Shown here piece after piece: positions 1 through 10,523 of a stretch of 64,000 nucleotides of DNA. Made by a program: the position numbers and the translations under genes. The notes beneath the pieces were generated by a model that ran no database searches, was not told where the DNA came from, and was given only the letters and a program-made list of their open reading frames with translations. Within the stretch, counting starts at the first letter, position 1. The number at the start of each line of letters is the position of its first letter. The DNA comes from Cryptomeria japonica (Eukaryota > Streptophyta > Pinopsida > Cupressales > Cupressaceae): contig NC_081407.1 of the NCBI RefSeq assembly GCF_030272615.1, positions 439,297,213-439,361,212 on the forward strand, in the 5' to 3' direction.

Positions 1-2
1 CA

Positions 3-1045
3 AGGAAGTTTTATTGGCTGACAAGGATGCATGTGACAAGCGGTATACAACATTTTTGGAATTTCACTGAGGCTAGACATGGTAAGGGAGAGCATGATGG
101 TGTAGGAGCATGTGTAAAAAGAGCCCTAGCTAGGGAAGAATTGAAGTACGAAGGTGGTGCTGAGTTCGTAGATGTAGAAACAATTGTGCGATGGTGTAAG
201 TCTACGATGGGTCCAGGTAATCTAGGTACGTCATTGGTTTGTAGATATTTTTGGTTGATTACTGAATCTAACATTGAAAACTATCTAGATTGTTGTACAG
301 TTGCAGGATCGAGTGACATGCACTCATTTATGAGTTCAAATTCAAGTTCACTGGTAATTTATACGAGACAGATGGTATGTTTTTGCTCTTCATGCATGTA
401 TTGTTTGTGGGAAGAATGTGAATCAGAAGAGTGGGTTGACAAATGGTCTTATAGACTGTTGGTTCCCATTGATTCATATCAAATTCCCAAAGCATTAAAA
501 TTGAGCCAGATGGAGACATCAATGGATTTTGACCATGTATCCGACCTAGTGGATTCAGGTGATTTTTTGAGTTAATTTTTCTGCAAGTATTCTTTTTGGT
601 TCATTTTTTTTTACATCATACTTTATTTTTGGTATTAATTAACACTTTATAAAATGCAGGTCATGTGTATGTAGTTGTTGTAGAAGAGAACAATGAAGAA
701 GGAACATATTACTATTTGTGTCATTGTGTTGAGCCTAAAAGAAAATTGACAACCACAATCATTGACGGAGAGGGTATTGAGTACCCAATAGTGTCTGTTG
801 TCGTGACAGGAACATGGCTTCAGAGATACCCTATCAAAAATTTTGATGTTTGGTTGTTCGAGGACTTTGAAACACACAGACATGTTCTTCATTTCTCTAA
901 CCTTGTTGTTGCAACAAATATTCATTTGATGAAGTATCGTGGTAGACCTCATAAAAAGATTTTATGGAAAGTTCATGAATCTGACCATGAGGCAATACTT
1001 GACACAATACGGGTTAGAGCTGATCTTGAAGGCTCACTTGATTGA
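3..1045 (+). CDS. Gene A: C-terminal part of an uncharacterised, possibly transposase-like protein; one intron
   Basis: The frame is open from base 3, so the gene starts upstream of the window. Exon 1 runs to 558 and exon 2 from 660 to the TGA at 1043-1045. The 101-bp intron (559-659) has GT and AAAATGCAG borders and splits a Gly codon, and the joined frame stays open for about 313 codons. The visible protein starts near a HFWNFTEARHGKGEHDG segment followed by GACVKRAL. I recall a W-x-F plus HGKG-x-x-DG plus KR pattern in uncharacterised eukaryotic proteins that look like transposases; this is memory, not a search. No zinc finger, signal peptide or membrane segment is visible. The absence of stops contrasts with the stop-rich gene B. 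Partner of gene B by position only. Confidence 0.6.
559..659 (+). other. Intron of gene A
   Basis: A 101-bp T-rich intron starting GTGATTTTTT and ending TAAAATGCAG. Removing it keeps the frame (phase 1, Gly codon). Read through, it gives only four more codons before a stop at 573-575. A working plant intron supports a gene once transcribed in a plant nucleus. Confidence 0.75.
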
Positions 1046-1688
1046 TTCTACGTTTCAGAGTAGAATGATTTTGAGAATTTTGTATAAATCATCGACAAAT
1101 TGTTCTATATTCATTTTTTGTATATATAAATGCCCGTGAGCTGATTTTTACATGTTTAGGGGCATAATTTTGTATATTTAAGTGGCAATGAGCTGATTTG
1201 TACATATGTACATGCCAAATTTTGTATATTAAAATGGCGATGAGTTGAATCACACATATTGTAATGCCAAATTTTGTATAAAAGCCCATGAGATGATTTG
1301 TATATTAAAATGGCGATGAGATGAATCACATATATTGTAATGCCAAATTTTGTATAAAAGCCCATGAGATTATTTGTAAGACAATTTTTTGTATAATCAA
1401 ATAGCCAAGAGCTGATTTGACCATATTTAGAGGCAAATTTTTGAATAATATGTGACAATGTTTTGTGACTATTTTGTGTGTCAATGTTTTGTGACTATGT
1501 TTTGAGTATATGTGATGTGTCCCTGGTCAATCATGAGCATTCTTGATTCTTGTATAATCATGGATAATTATTTGAGTCATTATTGGGTCATAGGGGTGAT
1601 ATATTGAGACTAGACACAATTTGAGCAAAAATTGTCATTGTTGTCAAATAATTGTCAAAAAAATTGTCAAGCAACTTCTACATTGCGT
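1046..1688. repeat. AT-rich 3' flank of gene A with a 76-bp direct duplication
   Basis: No coding signal. Copies at about 1221-1296 and 1297-1372 share the segment TTTGTATATTAAAATGGCG with only a few differences. Looser relatives (TGTATAT with a nearby ATGAGCTGATTTG) lie at about 1110-1220 and 1380-1450, so the whole piece may be an older decayed array. The rest, to 1688, is AT-rich and featureless. Confidence 0.65.
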
Positions 1689-2525
1689 CGGTAGGGTATG
1701 ACTCTTGATGTTTTGGTGCTTTGGGATGCATGAAAGGGGCATGCCTAGCATAAACATGCCCACCCAGACACGCTTGCGATGTCAGTTTGTGCTCACGAGG
1801 AACAGGATCAATTCCAGCCAATCTTGCAACTTTTCCTTGCAAGCAACTAACGGTTTTTTGAGCAGGCGAAAAAATGCTACTAATTGAAAATGGCTCCGAG
1901 TCGTCGAAAACCAAGATAGGCCATTGTAGAGGAGCCTCACACAACCCCATGAGATCAAACAGATCGATCGTATGTGTCATGGATTGGAAGAAACAGTCCA
2001 TCAAATTTTGATAATTTTTTGGACTCAGGGCACTTGAGAGATCTCACCGGTAGGGTATGACTCTCGATGTTCTGGTGCTTTGGGATGCACAATAGGGGCA
2101 TGCCTAGCATAAACATGCCCACTTGGATGTGCTCGTGATGTTTGTTTGTGCACACAAGGAACATAATCAATTCTAGCCAATCTTGCAACTTTTCCTTGCA
2201 AGCAACTAATGATTTTTTGAGTAGGTGAAAAATGCTACTAATTGAAAATGGCTCCGAGTCATCAAAAACCGAGATAGGCCATTGTAGAGGAGCCTCATGT
2301 GACCCCATGGGATCAAACAGATTGATCGTATGTGTCGTGGATTGGAAGAAATAGTCTTTCAAATTTTGACAATTTTTTGGACTCAGGGCACTTAAGAGAT
2401 CGCACCGGTAGGGTATGACTCTCGACGTTCTGGTGCTTTGGGATGCATAATAGGGGCATGCCTAGCGTAAATATTCCCACCCAGATGCGCTCACGACATC
2501 GATTTGTGCACACGAGGAACACAAT
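1689..2525. repeat. Tandem repeat, about 358-bp unit, 2.3 copies
   Basis: Units start with CGGTAGGGTATGACTC at 1689, 2048 and 2406, giving periods of 359 and 358; the third copy breaks off near 2525. The copies differ at many positions, so the array is not recent. On the minus strand each unit carries an open stretch including the residues FDDSEPFSISSIF and LPVRSLKCPESKKL, giving frames of about 85-135 codons that cross unit boundaries. I do not recognise the peptide. Coding is possible but unproven; the array lies between convergent genes A and B and may be a 3' untranslated or spacer part of the same transposon. Confidence 0.8.
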
Positions 2526-2914
2526 TTGACCATTGCGAGCGTGAGGGTGCTCTCGCACCAAACACATTGTTGTTTAAATTCATATTGTCGATTTTTGTTG
2601 TTTATATTCATATTGTAAATTACATATGCAAATATTCATTTAAATTTATAAAAGGGTAGCCACCAAATACAGTGAATACATAATAATGAACTGAATACAA
2701 GGAGTTTTGTAGGGTTAATTCAACATTTTAGAAATTTTATCAAATCATATTCCACGATTGCAATGCTTTATATCATATATTTTTATTGTTTATATTCATA
2801 TTGTTGATTACATATGCAAATATTCATTTAAACGTATAAAAGGATAACCAAAAAATACAACAAATACAAAATAATGAACGCATTACACATTTATTGGATC
2901 GAATATCAATATTT
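2526..2914. repeat. AT-rich spacer with 188-bp-spaced direct repeat
   Basis: A block of about 95 bp, including CATATGCAAATATTCATTTAAA, occurs at about 2596-2690 and again at about 2787-2885, offset 188. No gene is seen. The nested LTR element enters at the right edge. Confidence 0.55.
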
Positions 2915-2919
2915 ATATA

Positions 2920-3989
2920 TGTAAAGCGGAAAAATCGAACCCTAGTTGTTCTCCCCTCCCCAACTCTAAGGAGAGAGAAGGGAGAGTCACTAGGGTTGAT
3001 GGTTTTCACTTAAGAGAGACTTTACATTCAAAAGAGGGGTTGAAAACCACAAGATCCAATCCCATGCAATGCAAGATTGGATTCTATATGAGTTTCAAGG
3101 GTTAAGACATCAAGGATACCCTCTCTTGTAAAGAATGTAGATAGAAAGATTGAACTAGGAATGAATGTAAAGTAGGAAAGATTCGCTTATAAACAAAGAT
3201 AGGGATATGGGATGAAGCTGCGGACCTGGAATTAGCAGTAAAATGTCGAGACGGTGCTGTTCTGTAAATTTGAGCAAAAGTTGATGGGACAATGGCGCCC
3301 GGCGTGCACACGGTCCTCTGAAAAATCCGCGAAACGAAGGGGGATCTGTTCGTCTCTGCACAAGGATTCCAGATCTTCAATTACAGCTGCGTACCTGCAA
3401 CCTTGTTGTAAGAATGTTTGTATTCTTACATGTGAAGGTGTAATGTATGTAGTGTGTAATGTGTTGTAAGTGATCTCCTCTTCAATGGTTGAATCCTTGT
3501 CTTGAGTGCAACACTTAGCCTTGAATGGAGACTTAGAATGCTCAATTGCTTGAAGGAATGCTTGAATGCTTGAATACTTGAATGCTTGAATGCTTGAATA
3601 TTGTTTTCGCCTTTTTTCCCTCTACCAAAATGGGAGAGGAAATGTCATTTATATACTTGTCAATTAGGGTTGAAAGACTAATTTTCCCGACCTTAGGCCG
3701 ACCAGGAAACATTATTTTCCAATTTGCAAACATAAAGACCCAAAGCCCCATAAGAGACCGGGCCCAAAATAGGGCCAGGGACCAGGGTGCTGGGTGCCAT
3801 GGTCCTGGGGGACCAGGGCACCTCCAGGGACAGCAGGGTGCAAGGAGGATCAGGCCAGGGTGCTGAAAAATGCAGTTTTTGATGTTATGAACAAGTTTCG
3901 AGGTCTCCATTCAGGTTCAGTGTTGCGCCGCCATTGTGAAGACCCAAATGCAGTCAAAATTGCAAGTGTCACAATTTTAGGACGCTACA
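2920..3989 (-). repeat. 3' LTR of the gag-pro element
   Basis: 1070 bp with TG...CA ends, matching 9343-10375. A stretch at about 3551-3600 carries extra TGCTTGAATGC-type units (about 10 bp) compared with the right LTR. About 14 bases near 3805 are absent from the right LTR, and there are scattered substitutions, so the insertion is not very recent. Confidence 0.92.
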
Positions 3990-4010
3990 TTTAGCCCCCA
4001 CTTTAGTGGG
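3990..4010 (-). promoter_or_regulatory. Polypurine tract with an overlapping small hairpin
   Basis: On the minus strand, just before the 3' LTR, the sequence is AGTGGGGGCTAAA, which serves as a short polypurine tract for plus-strand priming. CCCACT (3997-4002) and AGTGGG (4005-4010) could pair around a 2-base loop. The tract is short and broken by pyrimidines. Confidence 0.5.
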
Positions 4011-4612
4011 AGTATAAGCGTATGCCCATACTTCCGGTAAAGTACAAGGAAACAACATTGAAAAACTTTCACCACGTCAAGGAGGCAAGATACACCAAGC
4101 CCCCAGAGGACTAAAGATCTTACAAATTTGATTGACAAAGTAAAAGGGAAGATCATGAGGGAGAACCATGATTGTCAGTAGTAAGGTTCCCTCACTATGA
4201 GTCATGCAAGAAAGATATCAAAAATTTTCAAGGCAAAGCTAAATTTGTCAAGAAATTTTCAAGTATCTTGAAAAGATATGGACGGGATGTATGCCCCCCT
4301 ACATTAAAGCGATCACACACGCCTCATCGGGGGTGATTGCTTTAAGGTAGTGATACATATAAGAAATGAGAAAGGAGCACATTATCACAAGGATTTAGCC
4401 CCGAAGTGTGAAATAAGCCCAAGGATAATAGACACAAAACACAAAGCACAAGGTGACTTCGCTTTCCTCGGGGTCAGTATGCTATATGATAATTCATGTA
4501 TATCATATGTATGTATGCATAATTGTTCTTCATTCCCTAATCAAGGAAGATCACCTAGAAGAAGGGAACACATGTGTCTTTTGAGTCAACATGAGAGAGA
4601 CCAAAAGAGATC
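4011..4612 (-). other. 3' untranslated part of the gag-pro element, with a 13-bp-arm hairpin
   Basis: No RT, RNase H or integrase residue pattern could be found between the last gag-pro codons and the 3' LTR. Arms 4304-4316 (TTAAAGCGATCAC) and 4333-4345 (GTGATTGCTTTAA) pair over 13 positions with one mismatch, which is a G-U pair in one strand sense, around a 16-base loop. Confidence 0.55.
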
Positions 4613-6610
4613 TCAATGTTTTGCATCATCCTCAAGTAGACAACACCAAGGACAACAAATAGAAGAATGAGAATAACACATAGAAGAAGTAACAAAAGAG
4701 AGGAGGAGAGAGTCTGCTATGCTAATGAAATAGTCTAGCATGTCATCTACCCCCCGATCTTGCTGATCAATATTTCGGGAAGGTAGGAAACACGCTAGAG
4801 GAGGATCATCCAACATAGTAGACGGAGCTATCACAAGATCCAAACAAGGGCTATGTTCATGTCCCAAGCCACAGTGTTCTTGTCTAGGAGCTAGGATAAG
4901 TGCTTTAGAAAATTCGTTAGATAGATGGTTATTAACATCAACATATTCATATTCACTATCAGAATGAACAGGAGTAACATTTTCATCTATATCATCATCA
5001 AGATTTATAAAAATAGGATCTTTAACTCGCACAGGATCAAGACCATCATGCATCTTATATTTAGGAGATTTCGGCTCAATCGTCGGCTGAGGAGAAAATG
5101 GAATAATATTGGCTGAAGGTGTTTTTGGGGATTGCAAAGTTTGAGAAGCAGCTGCCTGAGCTCTAAGACGACGCTTTCGTCGGTGTTCACGTGTAGAACG
5201 ATTTCATCTAGTCTTAGTAGGAAGTTGCGAAGATTGAGGAGGAGGAATGTTCTCATCCTTATCACTTGGGTGTTTAGGTTGTGGTCTCTTAGGTTGAATA
5301 ATAGGAGAAGAGGAAGGTCCCTTCTCTCCATAAGAGGAAGGAGGAGGAACTGCTCCATATAAGGGAGGAATATTTGGTTTAGGAAGGAGACCAAGCCCAT
5401 CATGACGAGGAGGTATAGGTCTACTTTTAGGAAGTTTATTAGATATAGGCATAGTGACATCCATAGGGATGGGTTGGGAATCTTCTTGAGGAAAGACATT
5501 AGTTCTATCTTTCAAAGGAAGAACTTCCTTCTCAAGAATGATAGGAATGCCAAGTTTAGGTGTTCTAGGTTCACTTAGAGATAGGATCATATCTTTCTTC
5601 CACTTTTGATAAGATTTAAAAAGATGATCACTTCGCGGGGGAAGAGATTGAAATTGTTTAGGCCAAAAGTAATCAATAGGAATGCTAGAAGTTCTTTCAG
5701 CTGGTTTAAAGAGACTATGCTTGACAGTAACAACTTCACCATTATGGGGAAATTTCAAACACTTGTGAATAGGAGAAGCAATAGCTTTCATGGAAGACAG
5801 CCAAGGATAGCCTAGCTTCACACGAAATTGTTCAGATGATGGAATAATAGCAAAGTCCACATCAAGGGATTTGTTATGAACCTCAATAGGTAATGTAATA
5901 GAACCAATTGTAGGAGAAGAAAATGCATCAAATAGTTTCACAACCACATTTGTTTCGTCATAGATCACTTGATTCAATTGCAAAGTAAAAAGAAATTCTT
6001 TAGTAATGACATTAACCATGCAAGAAGGATCAATAAGCACTCCACGGCAAGGTGTATTCTTGACTTTTGCAACTATATATAAAGGACCATCAGGTGCCTT
6101 GATAGTTTCACTGGAATCAAATGTGATGGAAAGTTCTTTAGGGATTTTCTGCTGCTCTACAAAGTTAATCACATTCGGAGCCATAGACACAAGATCATCA
6201 GGTGAGACAGATGAATCATTAGTATCAATCGCATTAGAGGTATGAGAAGGTAATGGATCAGTAAAAATCTTAAGATTTTGGTGAGGAGGAGCTACAGATG
6301 TGTTGCCTTTATCATTCACACCAGAAATAGAGATAGTATTATTATCAATCAAATCTTGAATTTTACCCTTTAAAGCAAAACATTTTTCAGTATCATGCCT
6401 AGGATGACGATGAAATTGACAAAAAGATTTGTTATCAAAATAGGGTGAATTAATCTTTGCAGGATCTATTTGCTTTATAGGAGGAAGAGTAAGCACATTT
6501 TGTTCCAATAACTTATTCATAATACTATGCAATGATTCATTCAAAGGAGTAAACTTTCTTTCTTTCTTGAAAAACTTAGAAATAGGAGGCACACCTGATG
6601 CCGCATTCAC
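4613..6610 (-). pseudogene. Protease-like and C-terminal part of the gag-pro polyprotein, one in-frame stop
   Basis: The frame follows gag with no shift after the stop at 6629-6631. It opens with a Cys-His knuckle of the plant Ty3 type (FCQFHRHPRHDTEKC, about residues 48-62). An aspartic-protease-like domain of the plant retroelement kind follows (LIDPSCMVNVI, then GYPWLSSMKAIASPIH). The usual D-T/S-G is replaced by D-P-S, so proteolytic activity is doubtful. After that comes a Pro- and Lys-rich tail (SKLPKSRPIPPRHDG). A TGA at 5204-5206 interrupts the frame, which then stays open to 4613 as an acidic stretch with an INLDDDIDENV segment. In related autonomous elements an RT would follow; none does here. 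TGA may be a C-to-T change of an Arg CGA codon. Confidence 0.7.
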
Positions 6611-6628
6611 ATTGTTGTTGATGATGTT

Positions 6629-8065
6629 TTAATTGAATTTAATGGACTCTCTATTCGGTTTAAACTTCCCAAATGGTTGTTGACTACTATCACCCTTATC
6701 ACTCGGAGCCATAGGATTTGCTTGTTCCATTTGACTCACAGTCAGTTGATAATTGTGAAGAGTTGCGCACAACTGTTGGAAAGAAGTAAACTCAAAAAAT
6801 AGGAGTTTTTCTCTAATATCTTTTTGTAAATTAGAAATAAAGATTCTTTGAATATCATTGTCAGGCACTGGAAAAGAAATTTGAGCATACAAATGCTTAT
6901 ATCTACCAATGAAATTAGTCACTTTTTCTTTAACACCTTGTTTGCAATGCATTAAATCAATCAAAGTAACTTTAGGACTTATATTGTTTTGAAATTGTTG
7001 AATGAAAGCATTTGCAAGTTGTTTGAAAGAAGAAATAGAATAGGAAGGCAACGAGCAATACCATTGTAGGGCTTTGTCTCTTAATGTCCTAGTGAACAGT
7101 TTTGCAAGCAACCTTTGGTCATAAGCAAAATCAGTACATATTGTTTGAAAGGTCTTAACATGTGTTAGAGGATCACCCTTACCATTATAAAGCTCCAAAT
7201 GCGGAATTTCAACATGTTTAGGGGGGATAGCTCGAACAATGTCAAGAGAAAGTGGGCTCGCGACATCAAATGTGGGCACACTAAACTTAGATTGATTCAT
7301 AGAGGCAATTTGTTGCTGTAAAGAAGAGACAGTTTGTGCAAGATTGTTGATGGTCGCTTCAGTCGAAGAGTTCATATTAGACGTGTTAGATTGTGATGGA
7401 GGTGTTATGTTATTGAAAGAAGGTAGAGAGTAAGGTGGTGGGACACTATGATAGTTAGTCATAGGAGATGATTGGAAAGGAGGAACACTACAAGGAGGAA
7501 TGGAAGGGTTAAATGAATTGCCCCCTTGCGTCATGTTCATTTGTGGAGATATAATAGGGACACTCATTGAAGGAATGGATGAAGAAGTTGGATTAAATGA
7601 AGGAAGAGGGTTGATTGAAGAAGAGGGATTGCCCCCATGACTGGTGATCATAGGAGGAATGTCTTGTATTAAAGTAGTCATTATGTTTGATGTAAAAGTA
7701 GGTATACTAGCAATAGGAGTTGTCAAAGGAATAGAATGATTAACTTGAGTAGGAGGTTGTGTATAACCTAAGGTTTCGGCACAACTCTTCATAGGCATCA
7801 CATTCGAATCCACAATGTGTGCAATACCACGCAAAATATCAATTCCATTCTTATCACTTTGAACCATACATTTTAGACCCTCAATTAATGAAAGAGCTTG
7901 ACTATCGGGGTATTCTTGAGACATCCATTGTTGAAAATCATCAAATTGGTTATCCAATTTTGAAAGTTGTTCTACAGAAACCTCATGGAGAGCTTCTTCA
8001 TCATTAAGAGGATTAGAGGAATTACCCATGTCCTCGTTAAAAAGGCCATTCAAATTAGGTTCCAT
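6629..8065 (-). CDS. Gag protein of the gag-pro element
   Basis: 478 codons from the ATG at 8063-8065 to a TAA at 6629-6631. The frame is open further up to 8320, but I prefer this start because the acidic, Gag-like sequence (MEPNLNGLFNEDMG) begins here. The N-terminal 100 residues are helical and acidic. Residues 110-250 are Pro/Ser/Asn-rich linker with many PPS and SIP repeats. A retrotransposon gag domain lies at about 280-450 (LELYNGKGDPLTHVKTFQ, KALQWYCSLP, FIQQFQNN). It would form the particle that packages the element RNA. The TAA lies in frame with the protease-like frame below, so the two were either made by read-through or split by mutation. A decayed relative occurs at 58150-58359. 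Confidence 0.85.
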   Translation of the reverse strand: MEPNLNGLFNEDMGNSSNPLNDEEALHEVSVEQLSKLDNQFDDFQQWMSQEYPDSQALSLIEGLKCMVQSDKNGIDILRGIAHIVDSNVMPMKSCAETLGYTQPPTQVNHSIPLTTPIASIPTFTSNIMTTLIQDIPPMITSHGGNPSSSINPLPSFNPTSSSIPSMSVPIISPQMNMTQGGNSFNPSIPPCSVPPFQSSPMTNYHSVPPPYSLPSFNNITPPSQSNTSNMNSSTEATINNLAQTVSSLQQQIASMNQSKFSVPTFDVASPLSLDIVRAIPPKHVEIPHLELYNGKGDPLTHVKTFQTICTDFAYDQRLLAKLFTRTLRDKALQWYCSLPSYSISSFKQLANAFIQQFQNNISPKVTLIDLMHCKQGVKEKVTNFIGRYKHLYAQISFPVPDNDIQRIFISNLQKDIREKLLFFEFTSFQQLCATLHNYQLTVSQMEQANPMAPSDKGDSSQQPFGKFKPNRESIKFN

Positions 8066-9342
8066 CTCCTCAGTAATTAAACCTTGGAAGGACTTAATTC
8101 TAAGGCTTCGTCTACGGGAATAGTGTAAGTAGGGCTTATTGTTGTAAAACTCATGCACTAAAGAGAGAGAGAGAAGATTTTGAATTTTAAAGGTAGCAAA
8201 TTTCAATAAAACCAGCCAATCTCCTAGATTTAAGCTGTTAAATGCAATCAGGACAATCTCCCGAAATTTCGGAAAAAATGTCCGGGACCATGGCAAACGG
8301 AGTGCACACGGTCCTCGCAACTTTTTTCAAAATTTTTAGGGATGAAAGTTATGATGATTTTAAAGATAATCTAAAAAAATTGAGTGATTTTACAATCTGT
8401 AGATAGGCCAAATTAAAGTTGCAATCTCAAAATTGAACCCTACCAAGATTATTGAAAAATGCAAATTTTTGAATTTTGACAAAGAGAGGGAAACTGAAAT
8501 TTTGAATTTTATGATTTTAGAGAGAATGCCAAAAGCAATGCAAGTTTTGAAATTTAAAAGTTGACTCGATTTCATGCAAAATTCGAATTTGAAAGTGGAA
8601 ATCAAAGTTGTTGCAATTAAACACTTAATTTCAAAAGTCACGAACTGCAAAAATTTGAACAAAGCATTGAAATTTCGAATGAATGCCAACACACTTTTCA
8701 GATTTAGGATTGTAAGAAACACAATTTTGATATGAATTTTAATTTCAATTATTTTTGAATGATTAGAAGCCTCAAACCAAGCAATCACTAGACCAACTTT
8801 GACTTTAATTTTGAAAGTGTTAAAATTGATAAAATCAGCCAAAATTCTGGATTTTAGCAGAAAAATGCAGTAAGATCTAACTCCCAAAATTTTAGAAAAT
8901 ATGTCGGGGATGATGGCGCTCGGGGTGCACACGGTCCTCGCAACTTTTTTCCAAATTTTCAGGGATGAAAGATATTGTGATTTTATTGCGGAATCCAAAG
9001 TTACAGCCGATTTGGAGGTGTTTTGATTAGTGAAATTATCAGTCAAAGCTTGAATCAAGAAGGTCTTAAAAATTAGGGTTTTGATATTTAACCACTTAAT
9101 TTTCAGAATTAAAGCACAAATATGAATTGACAATTTGCAATAGAAGGGTAGATCTGAAACAAGCATTAACAATTAAACGTTTCACAAGTTTAATTACTTA
9201 AAAAGAAAATTTTAGGGTTTTTATGCAATCAACCTCTAAAATTTGCAAAAGATCAAACATGGAAATATAATTAGGAAAGCAAAAATTTCAGATCTAACCA
9301 TGAATAATCAGAATGAGGATGTTCACGTCGGGTTCACCAAAA
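8066..9342 (-). other. 1.28-kb leader of the gag-pro element, with duplicated block
   Basis: The leader lies between the primer site and the gag start. Two blocks of about 125 bp (8239-8363 and 8867-8990) are related copies centred on GTGCACACGGTCCTCGCAAC. A minus-strand open frame of 260 codons (9172-8390) lies here in the gag frame, but it is very rich in Ile, Leu, Phe and Lys and matches nothing I know, so I do not call it a gene. Confidence 0.7.
9321..9339 (-). promoter_or_regulatory. Primer binding site of the gag-pro element
   Basis: Inward from the 5' LTR the minus strand reads TTT then TGGTGAACCCGACGTGAAC. The TGG is the expected complement of a tRNA CCA tail, followed by a stretch that could pair with a tRNA 3' end. 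It is not the common iMet site. I cannot name the tRNA with confidence. A decayed version of the same site lies at 57525. Confidence 0.65.
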
Positions 9343-10375
9343 TGTAAAGCGGAGAAATTGAACCCTAGTTGTTCTCCCCTCCCCAACTCCAAGGAGAGAG
9401 AAGGGAGAGTCACTAGGGTTGATGGTTTTCACTTAAGAGAGACTTTACATTCAAAAGAGGGGTTGAAACCCACAAGATCCAATCCCACGCAATGCAAGAT
9501 TGGATTCTATATGAGTTTCAAGGGTTAAGACATCAAGGATACCCTCTCTTGTAAAGAATGTAGATAGAAAGATTGAACTAGGAATGAATGTAAAGTAGGA
9601 AAGATTCACTTATAAACAAAGATAGGGATATGGGATGAAGCTGCGGACCTGGAATGAGCAATAAAATGTCGAGACGGTGCTGTTCTGTAAATTTGAGCAA
9701 AAGTTGACAGGACAATGGCGCCCGGCGTGCACACGGTCCTCCGAAAAATCCGCGAAACGAAGGGGGATCTGTTCGTCTCTGCACAAGGATTCTAGATCTT
9801 CAATTATAGCCGCGTACCTGCAACCTTGTTGTAAGAATGTTTGTATTCTTACATGCGAAGGTGTAATGTATGTAGTGTGTAATGTGTTGTAAGTGATCTC
9901 CTCTTCAATGGTTGAATCCTTGTCTTGAATGCAACACTTAGCCTTGAATGGAGACTTAGAATGCTCAATTACTTGAAGGAATGCTTGAATGCTTGAATAT
10001 CGTTTTCACCTTTTTTCCCTCTACCAAAATGGGAGAGGAAATGTCATTTATATACTTGTCAATTAGGGTTGAAAGACTGATTTTCCCAACCTTAGGCCGA
10101 CCAGGAAACATTATTTTCCAATTTGCAAACATAAAGACCCGAAGCCCCATAAGAGACCGGGCCCAAAATAGGGTGGGGGACTAGGGCGCTGGGTGCCATG
10201 GTCCCACCTCCAGGGATAGCAGGGTGTAAGGAGGATCAGGCCAGGGTGCTGAAAAATGCAGTTTTTGATGTTATGAACAAGTTTCGGGGTCTCCATTCAG
10301 GTTCAGTGTTGCACCGCCATCGTGAAGACCCAAATGCAGTCAAAATTGTAAGTGTCGCAATTTTAGGATGCTACA
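9343..10375 (-). repeat. 5' LTR of the gag-pro element
   Basis: 1033 bp, ends TG...CA as read on +. On the minus strand it starts TGTAGCATCC and ends CGCTTTACA. It drives the element's minus-strand transcript. Its outer edge touches the ATATA target duplication at 10376-10380. Confidence 0.92.
10047..10054 (-). promoter_or_regulatory. TATA box of the 5' LTR
   Basis: The minus strand reads TATATAAA, about 325 bases into the LTR, where a U3 promoter is expected. The same box is kept in the other LTR at 3648-3655. Called from the motif and its position only. Confidence 0.55.
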
Positions 10376-10380
10376 ATATA

Positions 10381-10523
10381 TATAAAAAAAGGCATGTCTG
10401 CCAAGTCAATACAAGTATTACAAAAATGTGGCATATGCCATGTCCAAATCGATATACAATAAAAATGTAGAATATATCTACATGTATTGGTCATTCTATG
10501 ACCAAAACTAACACTATATGATC
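10381..10523. other. Short AT-rich flank between LTR element and gene B
   Basis: The downstream flank of gene B continues right of the nested element. It holds a GTGGCATATGCCAT palindrome-like stretch near 10427-10440 and nothing coding. Confidence 0.4.

Larger units (their letters stand above)
2920..10375 (-). mobile_element. Complete non-autonomous LTR retrotransposon (gag-pro only, TR-GAG-like), nested
   Basis: LTRs at 2920-3989 and 9343-10375 begin TGTAAAGCGG and end GCTACA as read on +. They are flanked by the same 5 bases, ATATA (2915-2919 and 10376-10380). All coding is on the minus strand, so the right LTR is the 5' LTR. The primer site lies at 9339 downward and a short purine tract at 3990-4002. 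The coding part has a gag domain, a CxxH-type knuckle and an aspartic-protease-like domain, then a disordered C-terminal part. No reverse transcriptase, RNase H or integrase motif is visible in the 5.3-kb interior, so movement would need proteins from another element. The gag and protease residues resemble plant Ty3/gypsy families. Confidence 0.9.

Noticed and set aside
5005..5499. 164-codon minus-strand frame overlapping the protease-like frame
   Set aside because: Off-frame shadow; Leu-rich artefact of the other reading frame.
8390..9172. 260-codon minus-strand frame in the leader of the gag-pro element
   Set aside because: Very biased to Ile, Leu, Phe and Lys, overlaps duplicated non-coding leader blocks and matches nothing known; best explained by low stop density in this composition.
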